Assembly (NCBI RefSeq): GCF_016793825.1
Contig: NZ_JAEULM010000019.1
Location: forward strand, 124,001-188,000
DNA length: 64,000 nucleotides
Direction of reading: 5' to 3'
From: Sphingopyxis sp.
GTDB taxonomy: Bacteria; Pseudomonadota; Alphaproteobacteria; Sphingomonadales; Sphingomonadaceae
A model generated the notes under the pieces. The model saw only the letters and a program-made list of their open reading frames with translations. It was not told where the DNA came from and made no database searches. Below, one piece after another: positions 34,582 to 44,077 of this stretch. Position numbers and translations under genes: made by a program. Numbering within the stretch: position 1 is the stretch's first letter; the number at the start of each line of letters is the position of its first letter.

Positions 34582-36714
34582 ATGTTTCTGCGCTTTACCG
34601 CTGTCGTCGTACTGTTCGCTTCTCCAGCCGCCGCGCAGGAAACCCCGGCGCCCGAACCCGCCGCGGCGTCCGCCGACGCCGCCCCTGCTTCCGCCTCCGC
34701 CATGGGCAGCGCCCGCAAGGCGGCGGAACGCCGCTTCACCGGCGCCGACCTGTTCGACCTGTCGATCGCCTCGGACCCGCAAATCAGCGCCGACGGTCGC
34801 CGCATTGCCTATGTCCGCCGTCAGAACGACATCATGACCGACCGCGCGGTCAGCAGCATCTGGCTGATCGACACGGCAACGGGAGAGGAAACCCCGCTCG
34901 GCGCCGCCGAGGGCGCGACCTTCTCGCCGCGCTGGTCGCCCGACGGCAAGCGCCTTGCCTATGTCTCTACCGCAGGCGGTTCGGCGCAGCTCTGGGTGCG
35001 CTGGATGAACGGCGGCGAGGCCGTGCGCCTCACCGGCCTGCCGACCTCGCCTTCCTCGCTGGAATGGTCGCCCGACGGCCGTTCGATCGCCTACACGATG
35101 CTCGTCAAGGACGACGGCCCGTCGTTCGGCTCCGCGCCGCGCAACAAGCCCGAGGGCGCCAAATGGGCCGATCCGCTGGAGGTCCACGACATGCTCGCCT
35201 ACAAGGCGGATGGCGAAGGCATCGTCGAACCCGGCTTCGAAAAGATCTTCGTCATTCCGGCCAGCGGGGGATCGCCGCGCCAACTCACCTTCGGCCCCTA
35301 TCACGACGGCGGCCCGCTCAGCTGGTCGCGCGATGGCCGCACGCTTTACTTCGGCGCCAACCGCAAACCCGACTGGGAAAAGGACCCGGTCGAAAGCGAA
35401 ATCTACGCGCTCGACATCGCGGGCGGCCCGGTCACGGCGCTCACCGGCCGCAACGGCCCCGACGCGAACCCGATCGTTTCGCCCGACGGCGGCAAGATCG
35501 CTTATCTGGGTTTCGACGACAAGCTGCGCGCCTATGAAAACACCCAGCTTTACGTCATGAACCGCGACGGTTCGGGCCAGCGCAGCCTGACCGCGAACTG
35601 GGATTACAGCGTCGATGCGGTGCAATGGGCCGCCGACGGCAAGTCGCTCTATGCGCAATATGACGATCACGGCGAAACCTATGTCGCGCGCATCGGGCTC
35701 GACGGGTCGGTGCGCAAGGTCGCAAGCGGCCTGTCGGGCGGCGGGCTCGACCGCCCCTACACCGGCGGCAGCTTCTCCGTGTCGGACGGCGGCGCGATCG
35801 CCTTCACCGGCGGCACCGCCACCCGCCCCGCCGAGGTCCAGCTCGAACGGGCGGGATCGACCCGCATCCTCACCGACCTCAACCGGTCGCTGCGCGAGGT
35901 GAAATCGCTGGGCGAGGTGCGCAAGATCACCGTCGCCTCCAGCCACGACGGCAAGACGATCGAAGGCTGGCTGACGCTGCCGCCCGGCTATCGCGAGGGG
36001 CAGCGCGTGCCGCTGATCCTCGAAATCCACGGGGGGCCGTTCGCGGCCTATGGCGATCATTTCTCGACCGACAACCAGCTTTATGCCGCGGCGGGCTATG
36101 CGGTGCTGTCGTCGAACCCGCGCGGTTCGACCAGCTATGGCGCCGCCTTCGCGAACGAGATCGACAAGGCCTATCCGGGCAACGACTATTTCGACCTGAT
36201 CAGCATCGTCGACCGCGCGGTCGAACTCGGCGTCGCCGATCCCGACGCGCTCTTCGTCACCGGCGGCTCGGGCGGCGGTGTGCTCACAAGCTGGATCGTC
36301 GGCAAGACCGACAAATTCAAGGCAGCGGTCGCACAAAAACCCGTGATCAACTGGACGACGCAGGCGCTCACCGCCGACGGCCCCGGCTTCTTCGGTCCCT
36401 ATTGGCTCGGCGCCGAACCGTGGGAAAAGCCCGACCTCTTCTGGTCCCGCTCGCCGCTTTCGCTCGTCGGCAATGTGAAGACTCCGACGCTCGTCATCGT
36501 CGGCGCCGAGGATTATCGCACCCCGGTCAGCGAGTCCGAACAATATTATACCGCGCTGCGCCTGCGCGGGGTACCGACCGCGCTCATCAAGGTGCCCGGC
36601 GCCAGCCACGGCGGCATCGCCGCGCGCCCCTCGCAATCGGCCGCCAAGGCCTCGGCGATCCTCGCCTGGTTCGAGAAATACCGGAAAGGCTGGACCCCTC
36701 CGGCAGCGCCCTAG
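34582..36714 (+). CDS. S9-family prolyl oligopeptidase-like exported peptidase
   Basis: A 710-residue serine peptidase with a signal peptide (MFLRFTAVVVLFASPAAAQ). The first 450 residues are a WD40-like beta propeller with repeated SPDG motifs (RWSPDGKRLAYVS, EWSPDGRSIAYTM, SRDGRTLYFGAN). The hydrolase domain has the nucleophile in VTGGSGGGVLTSW, the Asp in GAEDYRTPVS and the His in GASHGGIAA. It should release dipeptides or trim oligopeptides in the periplasm. The start at 34582 is chosen for the signal peptide. Its stop codon TAG lies inside the left end of the 167-bp inverted-repeat element. Confidence 0.93.
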   Translation: MFLRFTAVVVLFASPAAAQETPAPEPAAASADAAPASASAMGSARKAAERRFTGADLFDLSIASDPQISADGRRIAYVRRQNDIMTDRAVSSIWLIDTATGEETPLGAAEGATFSPRWSPDGKRLAYVSTAGGSAQLWVRWMNGGEAVRLTGLPTSPSSLEWSPDGRSIAYTMLVKDDGPSFGSAPRNKPEGAKWADPLEVHDMLAYKADGEGIVEPGFEKIFVIPASGGSPRQLTFGPYHDGGPLSWSRDGRTLYFGANRKPDWEKDPVESEIYALDIAGGPVTALTGRNGPDANPIVSPDGGKIAYLGFDDKLRAYENTQLYVMNRDGSGQRSLTANWDYSVDAVQWAADGKSLYAQYDDHGETYVARIGLDGSVRKVASGLSGGGLDRPYTGGSFSVSDGGAIAFTGGTATRPAEVQLERAGSTRILTDLNRSLREVKSLGEVRKITVASSHDGKTIEGWLTLPPGYREGQRVPLILEIHGGPFAAYGDHFSTDNQLYAAAGYAVLSSNPRGSTSYGAAFANEIDKAYPGNDYFDLISIVDRAVELGVADPDALFVTGGSGGGVLTSWIVGKTDKFKAAVAQKPVINWTTQALTADGPGFFGPYWLGAEPWEKPDLFWSRSPLSLVGNVKTPTLVIVGAEDYRTPVSESEQYYTALRLRGVPTALIKVPGASHGGIAARPSQSAAKASAILAWFEKYRKGWTPPAAP

Positions 36715-36877
36715 GGTCAGGACCCATTGATTCCACGATCGAGGTTTGAAGCGATTTTGTTCGGGGCGAGGAGAAAAGGCGAAGGAATATGTCGATATTT
36801 CCAGACTTTTTGACGAAGCCATGGGCAAAATCGATCAAATCCCGAAGGGACGCCGAATGAATGGGTCCTGACCCTAG
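36711..36877. mobile_element. MITE-like element with 18-bp perfect terminal inverted repeats
   Basis: CTAGGGTCAGGACCCATT (36711-36728) and AATGGGTCCTGACCCTAG (36860-36877) are exact inverses bounding 167 bp without a coding frame. The inner part is less GC-rich than its surroundings. The CTAG ends supply the TAG stop of both convergent genes: S9 peptidase (36712-36714) and proline iminopeptidase (36874-36876). Size, ends and lack of a transposase fit a MITE mobilised from elsewhere. The internal palindrome may also end transcription from both sides. Confidence 0.85.
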
Positions 36878-37959
36878 ATCGCCGGCAGCCCGTCCATGAT
36901 CGCGGTCAGCGCCAGCGCGTTCTCGCGCTCCATCGCGCTATGCCCGGCGTTGGTGAGGACATAGGTCGCGGGTTCGGCGCCCGCGCCGCGGAGCGCCGCG
37001 ACCAGCCGCGATGCCTGCGTCAACGGGCACACCTGATCGAAGCGGCCATGGACGATATGTATCGGAATCTCCGCGAGCACGTCGATGTTGCGGAAGAAAT
37101 GCCCAGGCTCGATGAACAGATCATTGTCAAAGTAATGCGCCTCGATCTGAGCAAAACACAGAGCAAAGTCGGCGTCGCCAAACTTCCCGGTGTCCGCCGT
37201 CTCCGGAATCATGTTTGAAATAACCCCCTCCCATAGCGACCACGTCAGCGCGGCGTGGAGCTGCTTCTCCTTCTCCGCCTCCGTTGCGGGCACATGATCG
37301 AATATCGCCTTGTACGACTTCATCACATTACGGCGCTCATCCGGCGTCAGCACTTCCAGCAGGTCGCCCCATTCGTCGGGATAATTGATATAGGCCCCCG
37401 GCGCGGTCAGCCTGTAGGGGTCGGCTTCCCACGTCGCCGCATTGCCTTGGTAAAGATAGAGCAGGTCCTCGGCCGCGCCCAGGAATATCCCGCGCAGAAT
37501 CAAGCTCGCGCAATGTTCGGGATGCGCGATCGCATATGCCATCGCCAACGTGCTTCCCCAGCTCCCTCCAAAGACATGCATTTTGCCGTCGATCCCGAGC
37601 GCGTCGCGAAGCTTCACGATGTCTCCGATCAAATCGACGGTCGCGTTGTTGCGAAGCGCCGCGGCCGGACCTGACGTGGCGACATTGGGCTCGCTTTTCC
37701 CACAACCACGCTGATCGAACAGGATCACGCGATACCGCTTCGGGTCAAAGAAACGCGCCATCACAGGCGCGCACGCGCCGCCAGGTCCGCCATGAAGGAA
37801 CATCACCGGCTCGCCATCGGGATTGCCATATTCCTCCCAGTAAATGCGGTGTTCCGCCTCGATGTCGACCTCGAGCCAGCCGAAATTCAGGCACGGCGCC
37901 TGCGGATAGACCCAGTCGTCACCAATCTTGCTCGATGCCTGCAACCGCGAAAAATCCAT
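36874..37959 (-). CDS. pip: Proline iminopeptidase
   Basis: A 361-residue alpha/beta hydrolase that removes N-terminal proline from peptides in the cytoplasm. The oxyanion motif HGGPGGACAP, FDQRGCGKSEP and the nucleophile elbow FGGSWGSTLA are all those of family S33 iminopeptidases; the Asp is in VHGRFDQVCP and the His in NAGHSAMER. Start 37959 (MDFSRLQASS) is preferred over the frame-open start at 38049. It is divergent from the M28 peptidase gene. Its stop codon comes from the inverted-repeat element. Confidence 0.92.
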   Translation of the reverse strand: MDFSRLQASSKIGDDWVYPQAPCLNFGWLEVDIEAEHRIYWEEYGNPDGEPVMFLHGGPGGACAPVMARFFDPKRYRVILFDQRGCGKSEPNVATSGPAAALRNNATVDLIGDIVKLRDALGIDGKMHVFGGSWGSTLAMAYAIAHPEHCASLILRGIFLGAAEDLLYLYQGNAATWEADPYRLTAPGAYINYPDEWGDLLEVLTPDERRNVMKSYKAIFDHVPATEAEKEKQLHAALTWSLWEGVISNMIPETADTGKFGDADFALCFAQIEAHYFDNDLFIEPGHFFRNIDVLAEIPIHIVHGRFDQVCPLTQASRLVAALRGAGAEPATYVLTNAGHSAMERENALALTAIMDGLPAI

Positions 37960-38069
37960 GACGCTTTTCCTTCGACCGGGGAGTCCCATCCACCTAGCGC
38001 ATCGGCGACGGTTCACAAAGCGGGCCATGCTGGGTAGGCAGGAACACAACGCAGAAAAGAAAGCCCCCC

Positions 38070-39725
38070 ATGACCTTGCGCCTCATCGCCGCCGCCGCCA
38101 TCCTCGTCGCCTCGTCCGCCGCAGCCCAGAACATCGACGCGGCGAACATGACCGAGACCGTCCGCACTCTCGCGTCGGACCAATTTCAAGGGCGAGCGCC
38201 CGGCACGATCGGAGAAGAGCGGACGATCGGCTATCTCATCGGCCGGTTGCAGGCGCTGGGACTCGAACCCGCGGGCACGAATGGCGGCTGGACCCAACCC
38301 GTCCCGCTTCTCCACACCGCACTCGGTTCACCGGCAAAGCTCCAGTTCGAACGGGCCAGCCATCACAACTATCAGCCGCTCGTGCAAGGCACTGATATCT
38401 ACGTCTCGACGCTCCAGGCGAACGACGTCGCGAAAGTCGCGGGCGCTCCGCTCGTCTTCGTCGGCTACGGTGTTGACGCGCCCGAGCGCGGCTGGGACGA
38501 TTTCAAGGGCACCGACCTCAAGGGCAAGGTTGCGGTTTTCCTGATCAACGACCCCGATTTCGTCGCAGGCGGCGATGAACCCGTCGCGGGCAAGTTCGGC
38601 GGCAAGACGATGACCTATTACGGTCGCTGGACCTACAAGTTCGAAGAGGCATCGCGGCGCGGCGCTGTCGCTGCGCTGATCGTCCACGACACGGATGGCG
38701 TCGGATATGGCTGGAATGTCGTCAAAAGCGGCGGTGGCGAAAATTACGGCCTCGTCGTCCCGCCGGAAAAGCAAACGAGCCTGACGCTTCAGGGTTGGGT
38801 CGCCCACGACGTGGCGGACAAGCTGTTTGCCGACATCGGACTCGACCTGAATCAGCTTCGCACCATGGCGCGTCGCAGCGACTTTCGCCCCGTCGAACTC
38901 GCCGGCGTTACGCTCGAAGCCGAAATCCCCGTGAAACACGAAGTCGTGCGAAGCCAGAATGTCCTCGCCAAAATCCCGGGGGTCAAACGCCCCGACGAAG
39001 TTGTGATGTATGGCGCGCACTGGGATGCCTATGGCGAAGGCAAACCCGACGAGCAGGGTCGCATCTACCGGGCAGGGGCCAACGACGATGCGCTCGGCGT
39101 CGCCGGACTGTTCGAGATCGCCCGCAATTTCAAAGCGGCCCCCGCGCCGGACCGCAGCATCCTTTTCGCTTTCTGGACTGCCGAGGAACGCGGCCTGCTC
39201 GGCTCGGAAGCCTATGCGCAGAACCCGCTATTTCCGCCCGAAACGACCGTCGCGAACCTCGGACTCGATATCCTCCAAACGGCGGGCAAGGCAAAAGACG
39301 TCATTCTCGTCGGCCAAGGTCAAGGAACGCTCGAGGACGATCTTGCGCGCCTCGCCGCCAGGCAGGGCCGCAGCGTCAGCGTCGAAAGCCTCCCCGAACG
39401 CGGCCTCTTCTATCGCGCCGACCATTTCAGCATGGCAAAGCGCGGCGTCCCCGTTCTGTTGATGATGGGGATCGCCGGAGCATCAAACCTCGTAAATGGC
39501 GGCACGGCGGCCGGTCAGAATTGGGTCGATGATTACACGGGAAAATGCTACCATCAGGCTTGCGATGCGTGGACTTCCAATTGGAATCTCGACGGCGCGG
39601 TTCAGGATGTATCTATTTTTTACCAAATAGGCGACGAGTTGGCACGCTCGGCCAAATGGCCCGGCTGGAAAGGCGGCTCCGAGTTCAAGGCTGTCCGCGA
39701 CAAAAGCGCCGCGGCACGAAAGTAG
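38070..39725 (+). CDS. M28-family zinc aminopeptidase, exported
   Basis: A 551-residue zinc peptidase with a signal peptide (MTLRLIAAAAILVASSAAAQ). A PA domain insert lies in about residues 130-270. The dinuclear zinc site is given by MYGAHWDAYGEG, AGANDDALGVAGL, FWTAEERGLLGSEAY and YRADHFSMAKRGVP. It should act as an aminopeptidase in the periplasm. It forms a loose peptidase group with the S9 and iminopeptidase genes, which could together recycle proline-rich peptides. Confidence 0.92.
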   Translation: MTLRLIAAAAILVASSAAAQNIDAANMTETVRTLASDQFQGRAPGTIGEERTIGYLIGRLQALGLEPAGTNGGWTQPVPLLHTALGSPAKLQFERASHHNYQPLVQGTDIYVSTLQANDVAKVAGAPLVFVGYGVDAPERGWDDFKGTDLKGKVAVFLINDPDFVAGGDEPVAGKFGGKTMTYYGRWTYKFEEASRRGAVAALIVHDTDGVGYGWNVVKSGGGENYGLVVPPEKQTSLTLQGWVAHDVADKLFADIGLDLNQLRTMARRSDFRPVELAGVTLEAEIPVKHEVVRSQNVLAKIPGVKRPDEVVMYGAHWDAYGEGKPDEQGRIYRAGANDDALGVAGLFEIARNFKAAPAPDRSILFAFWTAEERGLLGSEAYAQNPLFPPETTVANLGLDILQTAGKAKDVILVGQGQGTLEDDLARLAARQGRSVSVESLPERGLFYRADHFSMAKRGVPVLLMMGIAGASNLVNGGTAAGQNWVDDYTGKCYHQACDAWTSNWNLDGAVQDVSIFYQIGDELARSAKWPGWKGGSEFKAVRDKSAAARK

Positions 39726-39873
39726 CGAATACCGGCGTCCATCCGTACCGCCATCCTAGCCCGATCGCGAATTCTTCGCTCCGCCTGACATTGTGGGATC
39801 AGAGAACCGTCGAGAGCCAAATATGGACCGGCACCTATCGGACCGCGCTAGCACACCGCGCGACCAGAATGGG

Positions 39874-40110
39874 TCACTTGATCTTGTCGCGGTTCGCGTA
39901 GAGCAGCGCCGCGAGGACGGCAGCCGAACCGACGCCAATGCCTGCCGCGGCTTTCCACCCGATGCTCTTCTTGCCGGCCCCGACCGCCGCATCCCTGTCG
40001 GCAGCCTCGGTCGCCTCGGCGGCTTCCTTCTGCGCCTGAAGTTCGCGCGCGGCGCGAAGCACCTCATTTTCCTCTTCGTCGTGAGGGGGGGGTGGGGCTT
40101 GATCCGTCAT
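39874..40110 (-). CDS. Small tail-anchored membrane protein
   Basis: A 78-residue protein: MTDQAPPPPHDEEENEVLRA, a charged helical stretch (ARELQAQKEAAEATEAADRD) likely to form a coiled coil, and a C-terminal membrane helix (AAAGIGVGSAAVLAALLYAN) ending in a short basic tail. No family recognised. It follows the alanine dehydrogenase gene by 16 bases on the same strand and could be co-transcribed. A run of eight G near 40084 encodes the Pro stretch. Confidence 0.7.
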   Translation of the reverse strand: MTDQAPPPPHDEEENEVLRAARELQAQKEAAEATEAADRDAAVGAGKKSIGWKAAAGIGVGSAAVLAALLYANRDKIK

Positions 40111-40126
40111 CATCCAAGTCCTTGTA

Positions 40127-41242
40127 TCAGGCAAGCGCCTGATCGACAGGCACATAGTCGGTTCCTACCGCTTCCGCTACGGCTTCGAACGTGACCTTAC
40201 CATTCCAGACGTTGAGTCCCTGCGCAAGATGCTCGTCGCGTTTCAGTGCCTCTTTCCAGCCAAGATCGGCAATGCGCAGCGCATGCGGCAGGGTGACATT
40301 GTTTAGGGCATAGGTGCTGGTGCGCGCGACCGCGCCCGGCATGTTCGCGACCGCGTAATGGACAATACCGTCGACAACATATGTGGGATCGGCATGCGTC
40401 GTCGCATGGCTCGTCTCGAAGCAGCCACCCTGATCGATCGCGACATCGACAAGAACCGAACCCGGCCGCATCGTCTTCAACATCTCGCGCGTGACCAGCT
40501 TCGGCGCCTCGGCACCGGGGATCAGGACCGCACCGATGACGAGGTCGGCTTCGGCCACGCATTCCGCCAGATTGGCGCGGTTCGAAAAGCGCGTCTTGGC
40601 GCGCGCTTCAAAAAAAGTACCAACACGTTCGAGTACTTCGGGGTCACGATCGAGGATCGTGACGTCGGCACCGAGGCCGGCCGCCATCTGCGCCGCGTTG
40701 AATCCCACGACACCTCCCCCGATCACACTGACCTTGCCCGGCGCGACGCCGGGAACGCCGCCCAGCAGCACGCCGCGGCCGCCGTGCGCCTTTTCAAGCG
40801 CCGTGGCGCCAGCCTGGATCGACATGCGCCCTGCGACCTGGCTCATCGGTTTCAACAGCGGCAGGCCCCCGTGCGGACTGGCAACGGTCTCGTACGCGAT
40901 ACACACCGCCCCCGATTTCATCAGGTCGCGCGTCTGGTCGGGATCGGGCGCAAGATGGAGATAGGTGTAGAGGATCTGGCCCTCGCGCAACATCGCGCGT
41001 TCGACTGTCTGCGGTTCCTTGACCTTCACGATCATTTCGCACGTCGCGAAGATGTCTTCCGCAGTCTGCACGATCTCGGCGCCTGCTTCGACATAGAAGC
41101 GATCGTGCGCGCCGATCCCCTCGCCCGCGCCGGTCTGGACCAGCACGCGATGGCCGTGCGCATGCAGTTCGCGCGCGCTCTCGGGCGTCAGGCCGACGCG
41201 ATATTCGTGGTTCTTGATTTCCCTGGGGGTGCCGATGATCAT
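40127..41242 (-). CDS. ald: Alanine dehydrogenase
   Basis: A 371-residue NAD-dependent enzyme converting L-alanine to pyruvate and ammonia. It begins MIIGTPREIKNHEYRVGLTP, with the substrate Lys in VKVKEPQ, the His in YTYLHLAPD, the dinucleotide fold VIGGGVVGFNAAQMAAGLGA and the catalytic Asp in VDVAIDQGGC. Length is standard. It is divergent from an Lrp-type regulator, with three direct TTGC-ATAT repeats in the gap, the usual arrangement for alanine-responsive control. Confidence 0.95.
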   Translation of the reverse strand: MIIGTPREIKNHEYRVGLTPESARELHAHGHRVLVQTGAGEGIGAHDRFYVEAGAEIVQTAEDIFATCEMIVKVKEPQTVERAMLREGQILYTYLHLAPDPDQTRDLMKSGAVCIAYETVASPHGGLPLLKPMSQVAGRMSIQAGATALEKAHGGRGVLLGGVPGVAPGKVSVIGGGVVGFNAAQMAAGLGADVTILDRDPEVLERVGTFFEARAKTRFSNRANLAECVAEADLVIGAVLIPGAEAPKLVTREMLKTMRPGSVLVDVAIDQGGCFETSHATTHADPTYVVDGIVHYAVANMPGAVARTSTYALNNVTLPHALRIADLGWKEALKRDEHLAQGLNVWNGKVTFEAVAEAVGTDYVPVDQALA

Positions 41243-41310
41243 CTTCGCTCTCCATCGAAGCGGCCGCAGCCGGATGGCTGCGTCATATAGCAGAAATCAT
41301 GCGCGAGGTG

Positions 41311-41362
41311 CTTGCATATCCTCGCTCCATAGTCGATATTCTTGCATATATCTTGCGCATAT
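41311..41362. promoter_or_regulatory. Repeated Lrp-type operator sites
   Basis: CTTGCATAT occurs at 41311-41319 and 41341-41349, exactly 30 bases apart, and CTTGCGCATAT follows at 41352-41362. The sites lie between ald and the divergent Lrp gene on the same DNA face (about three helical turns). Direct, phased, AT-containing repeats of this kind suit an octameric Lrp regulator wrapping DNA. Confidence 0.65.
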
Positions 41363-41379
41363 CATGTAGATTGCACACA

Positions 41380-41865
41380 ATGTTTGATCGAATTGATACC
41401 GAATTGCTTGAGTTGCTGCAACGCCACGGCCCGCGACCAACCGCTGAACTTGGCGAAATCGTCGGCCTGTCGCCTTCGGCCTGTCACCGCCGCATCCGCG
41501 CGCTGGAGGCCGAAGGCTTCATCGCCGGCTATACCGCGAGACTGAGCCCCGCAAGGATCGGGCTGGAACTCGACGTCTTCGTCGATATCAGCCTCCACTC
41601 GCAGAGCGAGGAAGCGCTCACCGCCTTCGAAAGCGCGGTGAAGAGTTTCGACGAGATTCTGGAATGCCATCTCCTGTCGGGCGCATCGGATTATCGCCTG
41701 CGCGTGGCGGCGCGCAATGTTGCCGATTTCGACCGACTGCACCGGCACTGCCTGTCGCGCCTGCCCGGAGTTGCCGCCATGCACAGCGCCTTCGCGCTCC
41801 GCACGATCAAGGCATTCGAGGGCTATCCGATTCCACCTCGCGCCGACGTCGACAGGCAGCGCTGA
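41380..41865 (+). CDS. Lrp/AsnC-family regulator (probable ald activator)
   Basis: A 161-residue regulator. Residues 1-60 are the helix-turn-helix (PTAELGEIVGLSPSACHRRI), and 65-150 the ligand-binding RAM domain (DVFVDISLHSQSEEALTAFE; LECHLLSGASDYRLRVAARN). It should sense alanine or another amino acid and control the divergent ald gene. The ATG at 41380 gives the family start MFDRIDTELLELLQ; the frame is open upstream but would cover the operator. Confidence 0.88.
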   Translation: MFDRIDTELLELLQRHGPRPTAELGEIVGLSPSACHRRIRALEAEGFIAGYTARLSPARIGLELDVFVDISLHSQSEEALTAFESAVKSFDEILECHLLSGASDYRLRVAARNVADFDRLHRHCLSRLPGVAAMHSAFALRTIKAFEGYPIPPRADVDRQR

Positions 41866-41994
41866 GCACCAAAATTTCGCGGCCTGGTTAACACCGCTTT
41901 TACCATCTCCCCCGCATATCCGGCTGACAAGTTTCATGGACGACGGGGAACGGCAGATTCCGTGCGTTTGAGAGTGGGTCAGGGAAGCAGGGTC

Positions 41995-43347
41995 ATGGTA
42001 AAGGAAAATCCGATTCATAAGCAGCAGATCGATCCCGTGCTGATGGCGGATCGCTTCCCTTATTACGACCTCGACGGACGCCTCGCCGCCGACGCCGCCG
42101 AAATCTATGGCATTGTCGCGGGACGCGAAGACCATATCGCGCGCGCCTATTGGGACGCCTTCAACGCACTGCCGAGTATCGACCGCAGGGTCGAAGGCGA
42201 GCTGCTCGAATCCTACGTCAAGGGGAGCGCACGCCACACCGAGACGAAATATCGCGACGCCGCCGGACAGGAGGTCGCGACGATCGCCTGCCAGAACACA
42301 CACATGGCGCGTCGCGTGAAGTTGCCGCTTGCATCGGTGATGTCGTGCATCGCCGAAAGCCTTCGCCTGACCATCGAGTTCGTCATCGACGCCTGCGCTG
42401 GCGACACCGCCCGCCAGGCGCGCCTCACCGGTGCGATCAACCGGCTCGCGCTGCTCGAGTTCGACATCATGCAGCGTTACGCGACCAAGCTCGACCGCGC
42501 GCTCATCTCCACCGAGCGCCAGTCGCTTGCGGGTGATTTCGACCGTTCGATCGCCTCGCTGGTACAGGACACCGACTCCGCGCGGCAGCAACTCGCCAAG
42601 CAGGCCGCCTCGGCCGACCAGGCCGCAAAGGGCATGATCGCGAAGACGAGCGAAGTCGCCGCCGCGTCCGAACAATCGGCCATCGCGATGCGCGAGGCCG
42701 CTTCCACCGCCGCAGGCCTGATCCGCGCGATCGAGGATGCCCGCAGCGAAGTCGAAGCCTCGGCAAGCGTCGCAACCCGTGCCTCGGAACAGGCCGGCGA
42801 AGCCGTCGTCATGTCCGAAGCGCTGTCGCGTCACGCCGAATCGATCGAGTCGATATTGGGTCTGATCCGCGAAATCGCGGGCCAGACGAACCTCCTCGCG
42901 TTGAATGCGACCATCGAAGCGGCGCGCGCGGGCGAGTCGGGTCGTGGTTTCGCGGTCGTCGCCCAGGAAGTGAAGAGCCTCGCCAACGAAACCGCGCGCG
43001 CGACCGACGATATTGCGGGCAAGATTACCGCGATCCAGCAAGCGACGCGCGGCTCGGTCAGTGCCAACCAGTCGATCCAGCAGACGATCGTCGAAGTGCA
43101 GAACTCGGCGCAGCGTATCCGCGATGCGATGGACGCACAGGCACAGACCGTCACGTCGATCACCGCCGCCGTCGACGAAACCGCACTGGCTGCGGACTCG
43201 ATGTCGTCGACCATCGCCAGCATCCGGAACGATTCAGGGATGGTCGCCGGTGAAATCAGCACATTGAGCGAGGAATTCGCCAAGATGGGCGACCGGCTCC
43301 AGTCGCTCGAGAAAGCAGCCAGCGAGTTCAGCCGGCGCGTCGCCTGA
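41995..43347 (+). CDS. Soluble methyl-accepting chemotaxis transducer with globin-like sensor
   Basis: A 450-residue protein with no membrane segment, so it senses inside the cell. The first 180 residues ([53 protein letters not shown]) resemble the protoglobin fold of globin-coupled sensors, though this is tentative. The C-terminal half is the coiled-coil signalling domain with the hairpin tip [20 protein letters not shown] and [20 protein letters not shown]. The start at 41995 follows CAGGGAAGCAGGG. No other chemotaxis gene is adjacent. Confidence 0.88.
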   Translation: MVKENPIHKQQIDPVLMADRFPYYDLDGRLAADAAEIYGIVAGREDHIARAYWDAFNALPSIDRRVEGELLESYVKGSARHTETKYRDAAGQEVATIACQNTHMARRVKLPLASVMSCIAESLRLTIEFVIDACAGDTARQARLTGAINRLALLEFDIMQRYATKLDRALISTERQSLAGDFDRSIASLVQDTDSARQQLAKQAASADQAAKGMIAKTSEVAAASEQSAIAMREAASTAAGLIRAIEDARSEVEASASVATRASEQAGEAVVMSEALSRHAESIESILGLIREIAGQTNLLALNATIEAARAGESGRGFAVVAQEVKSLANETARATDDIAGKITAIQQATRGSVSANQSIQQTIVEVQNSAQRIRDAMDAQAQTVTSITAAVDETALAADSMSSTIASIRNDSGMVAGEISTLSEEFAKMGDRLQSLEKAASEFSRRVA

Positions 43348-43385
43348 TCTTGGCAAGCGTCACCCGCCTGCCCTAAGGCTGGGGG

Positions 43386-44077
43386 ATGACGACCCATATC
43401 CTGATCACCGGCGCCAGCCGCGGTATTGGCGCGGCCATCGCCGATGCGCTGACGAGCGACACAACAAACGTCGTCGCGCTGTCGGGTGCGGACGGCGATC
43501 TTGCAGATCCCACCATTCCCGAAACGCTCTGGCGGACGAGCCTCGACCGGCTCGGCGGTCGTATCGACGTGCTGGTCAACAATGCCGGCGTCTTCGAAGC
43601 AAACCCGATCGATGCCAGCGATGCCGATTGGCTTGCGGGATGGAACCGCACGATGAAGGTCAACCTGACGGCCAGCGCCCAACTCTGTCGTTCCGCCGTC
43701 GGCACTGGCAGGATCGGGGCGAGGGCGGCCGTATCGTCAACATCGCGAGCCGCGCGGCCTATCGGGGCGACAGCCCGACGCACTGGCATTACGCGGCCTC
43801 GAAGGCCGGCATGGTCGCGATGACCAAGACCATTGCGCGGGCTTATGCAAAAGACGGGATTCTCGCTTTTGCGATCTGCCCCGGCTTCACCATGACCGGC
43901 ATGGCGGACGAGTATCTGGCCAGCCGCGACGGGGACAAATTGCTCGCCGATATTCCCCTGGGACGTGTCGCGATGCCCGAGGAGGTAGGTGAAATGGCGC
44001 GATGGTGTGCGCTCGATGCGCCTGCGTCGATGACCGGCGCAGTCCTCGACGTCAACGGCGCGAGCTATGTACGCTGA
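43386..44077 (+). pseudogene. Short-chain dehydrogenase/reductase, frameshifted
   Basis: The first frame gives the NAD-binding start MTTHILITGASRGIGAAIAD and VDVLVNNAGVFEANPID through NLTASAQLCRSAV. The remainder (GGRIVNIASRAAYRG; HWHYAASKAGMVAMTKTIAR; with the YxxxK catalytic pair) is in another frame from about 43700 to 44077. One missing base near 43700 explains the break; restored, the protein is 230 residues, normal for an SDR. It may be a true pseudogene or a sequencing error. It is followed directly by prmA (TGA-ATG), so a coupled operon is likely. Confidence 0.85.
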
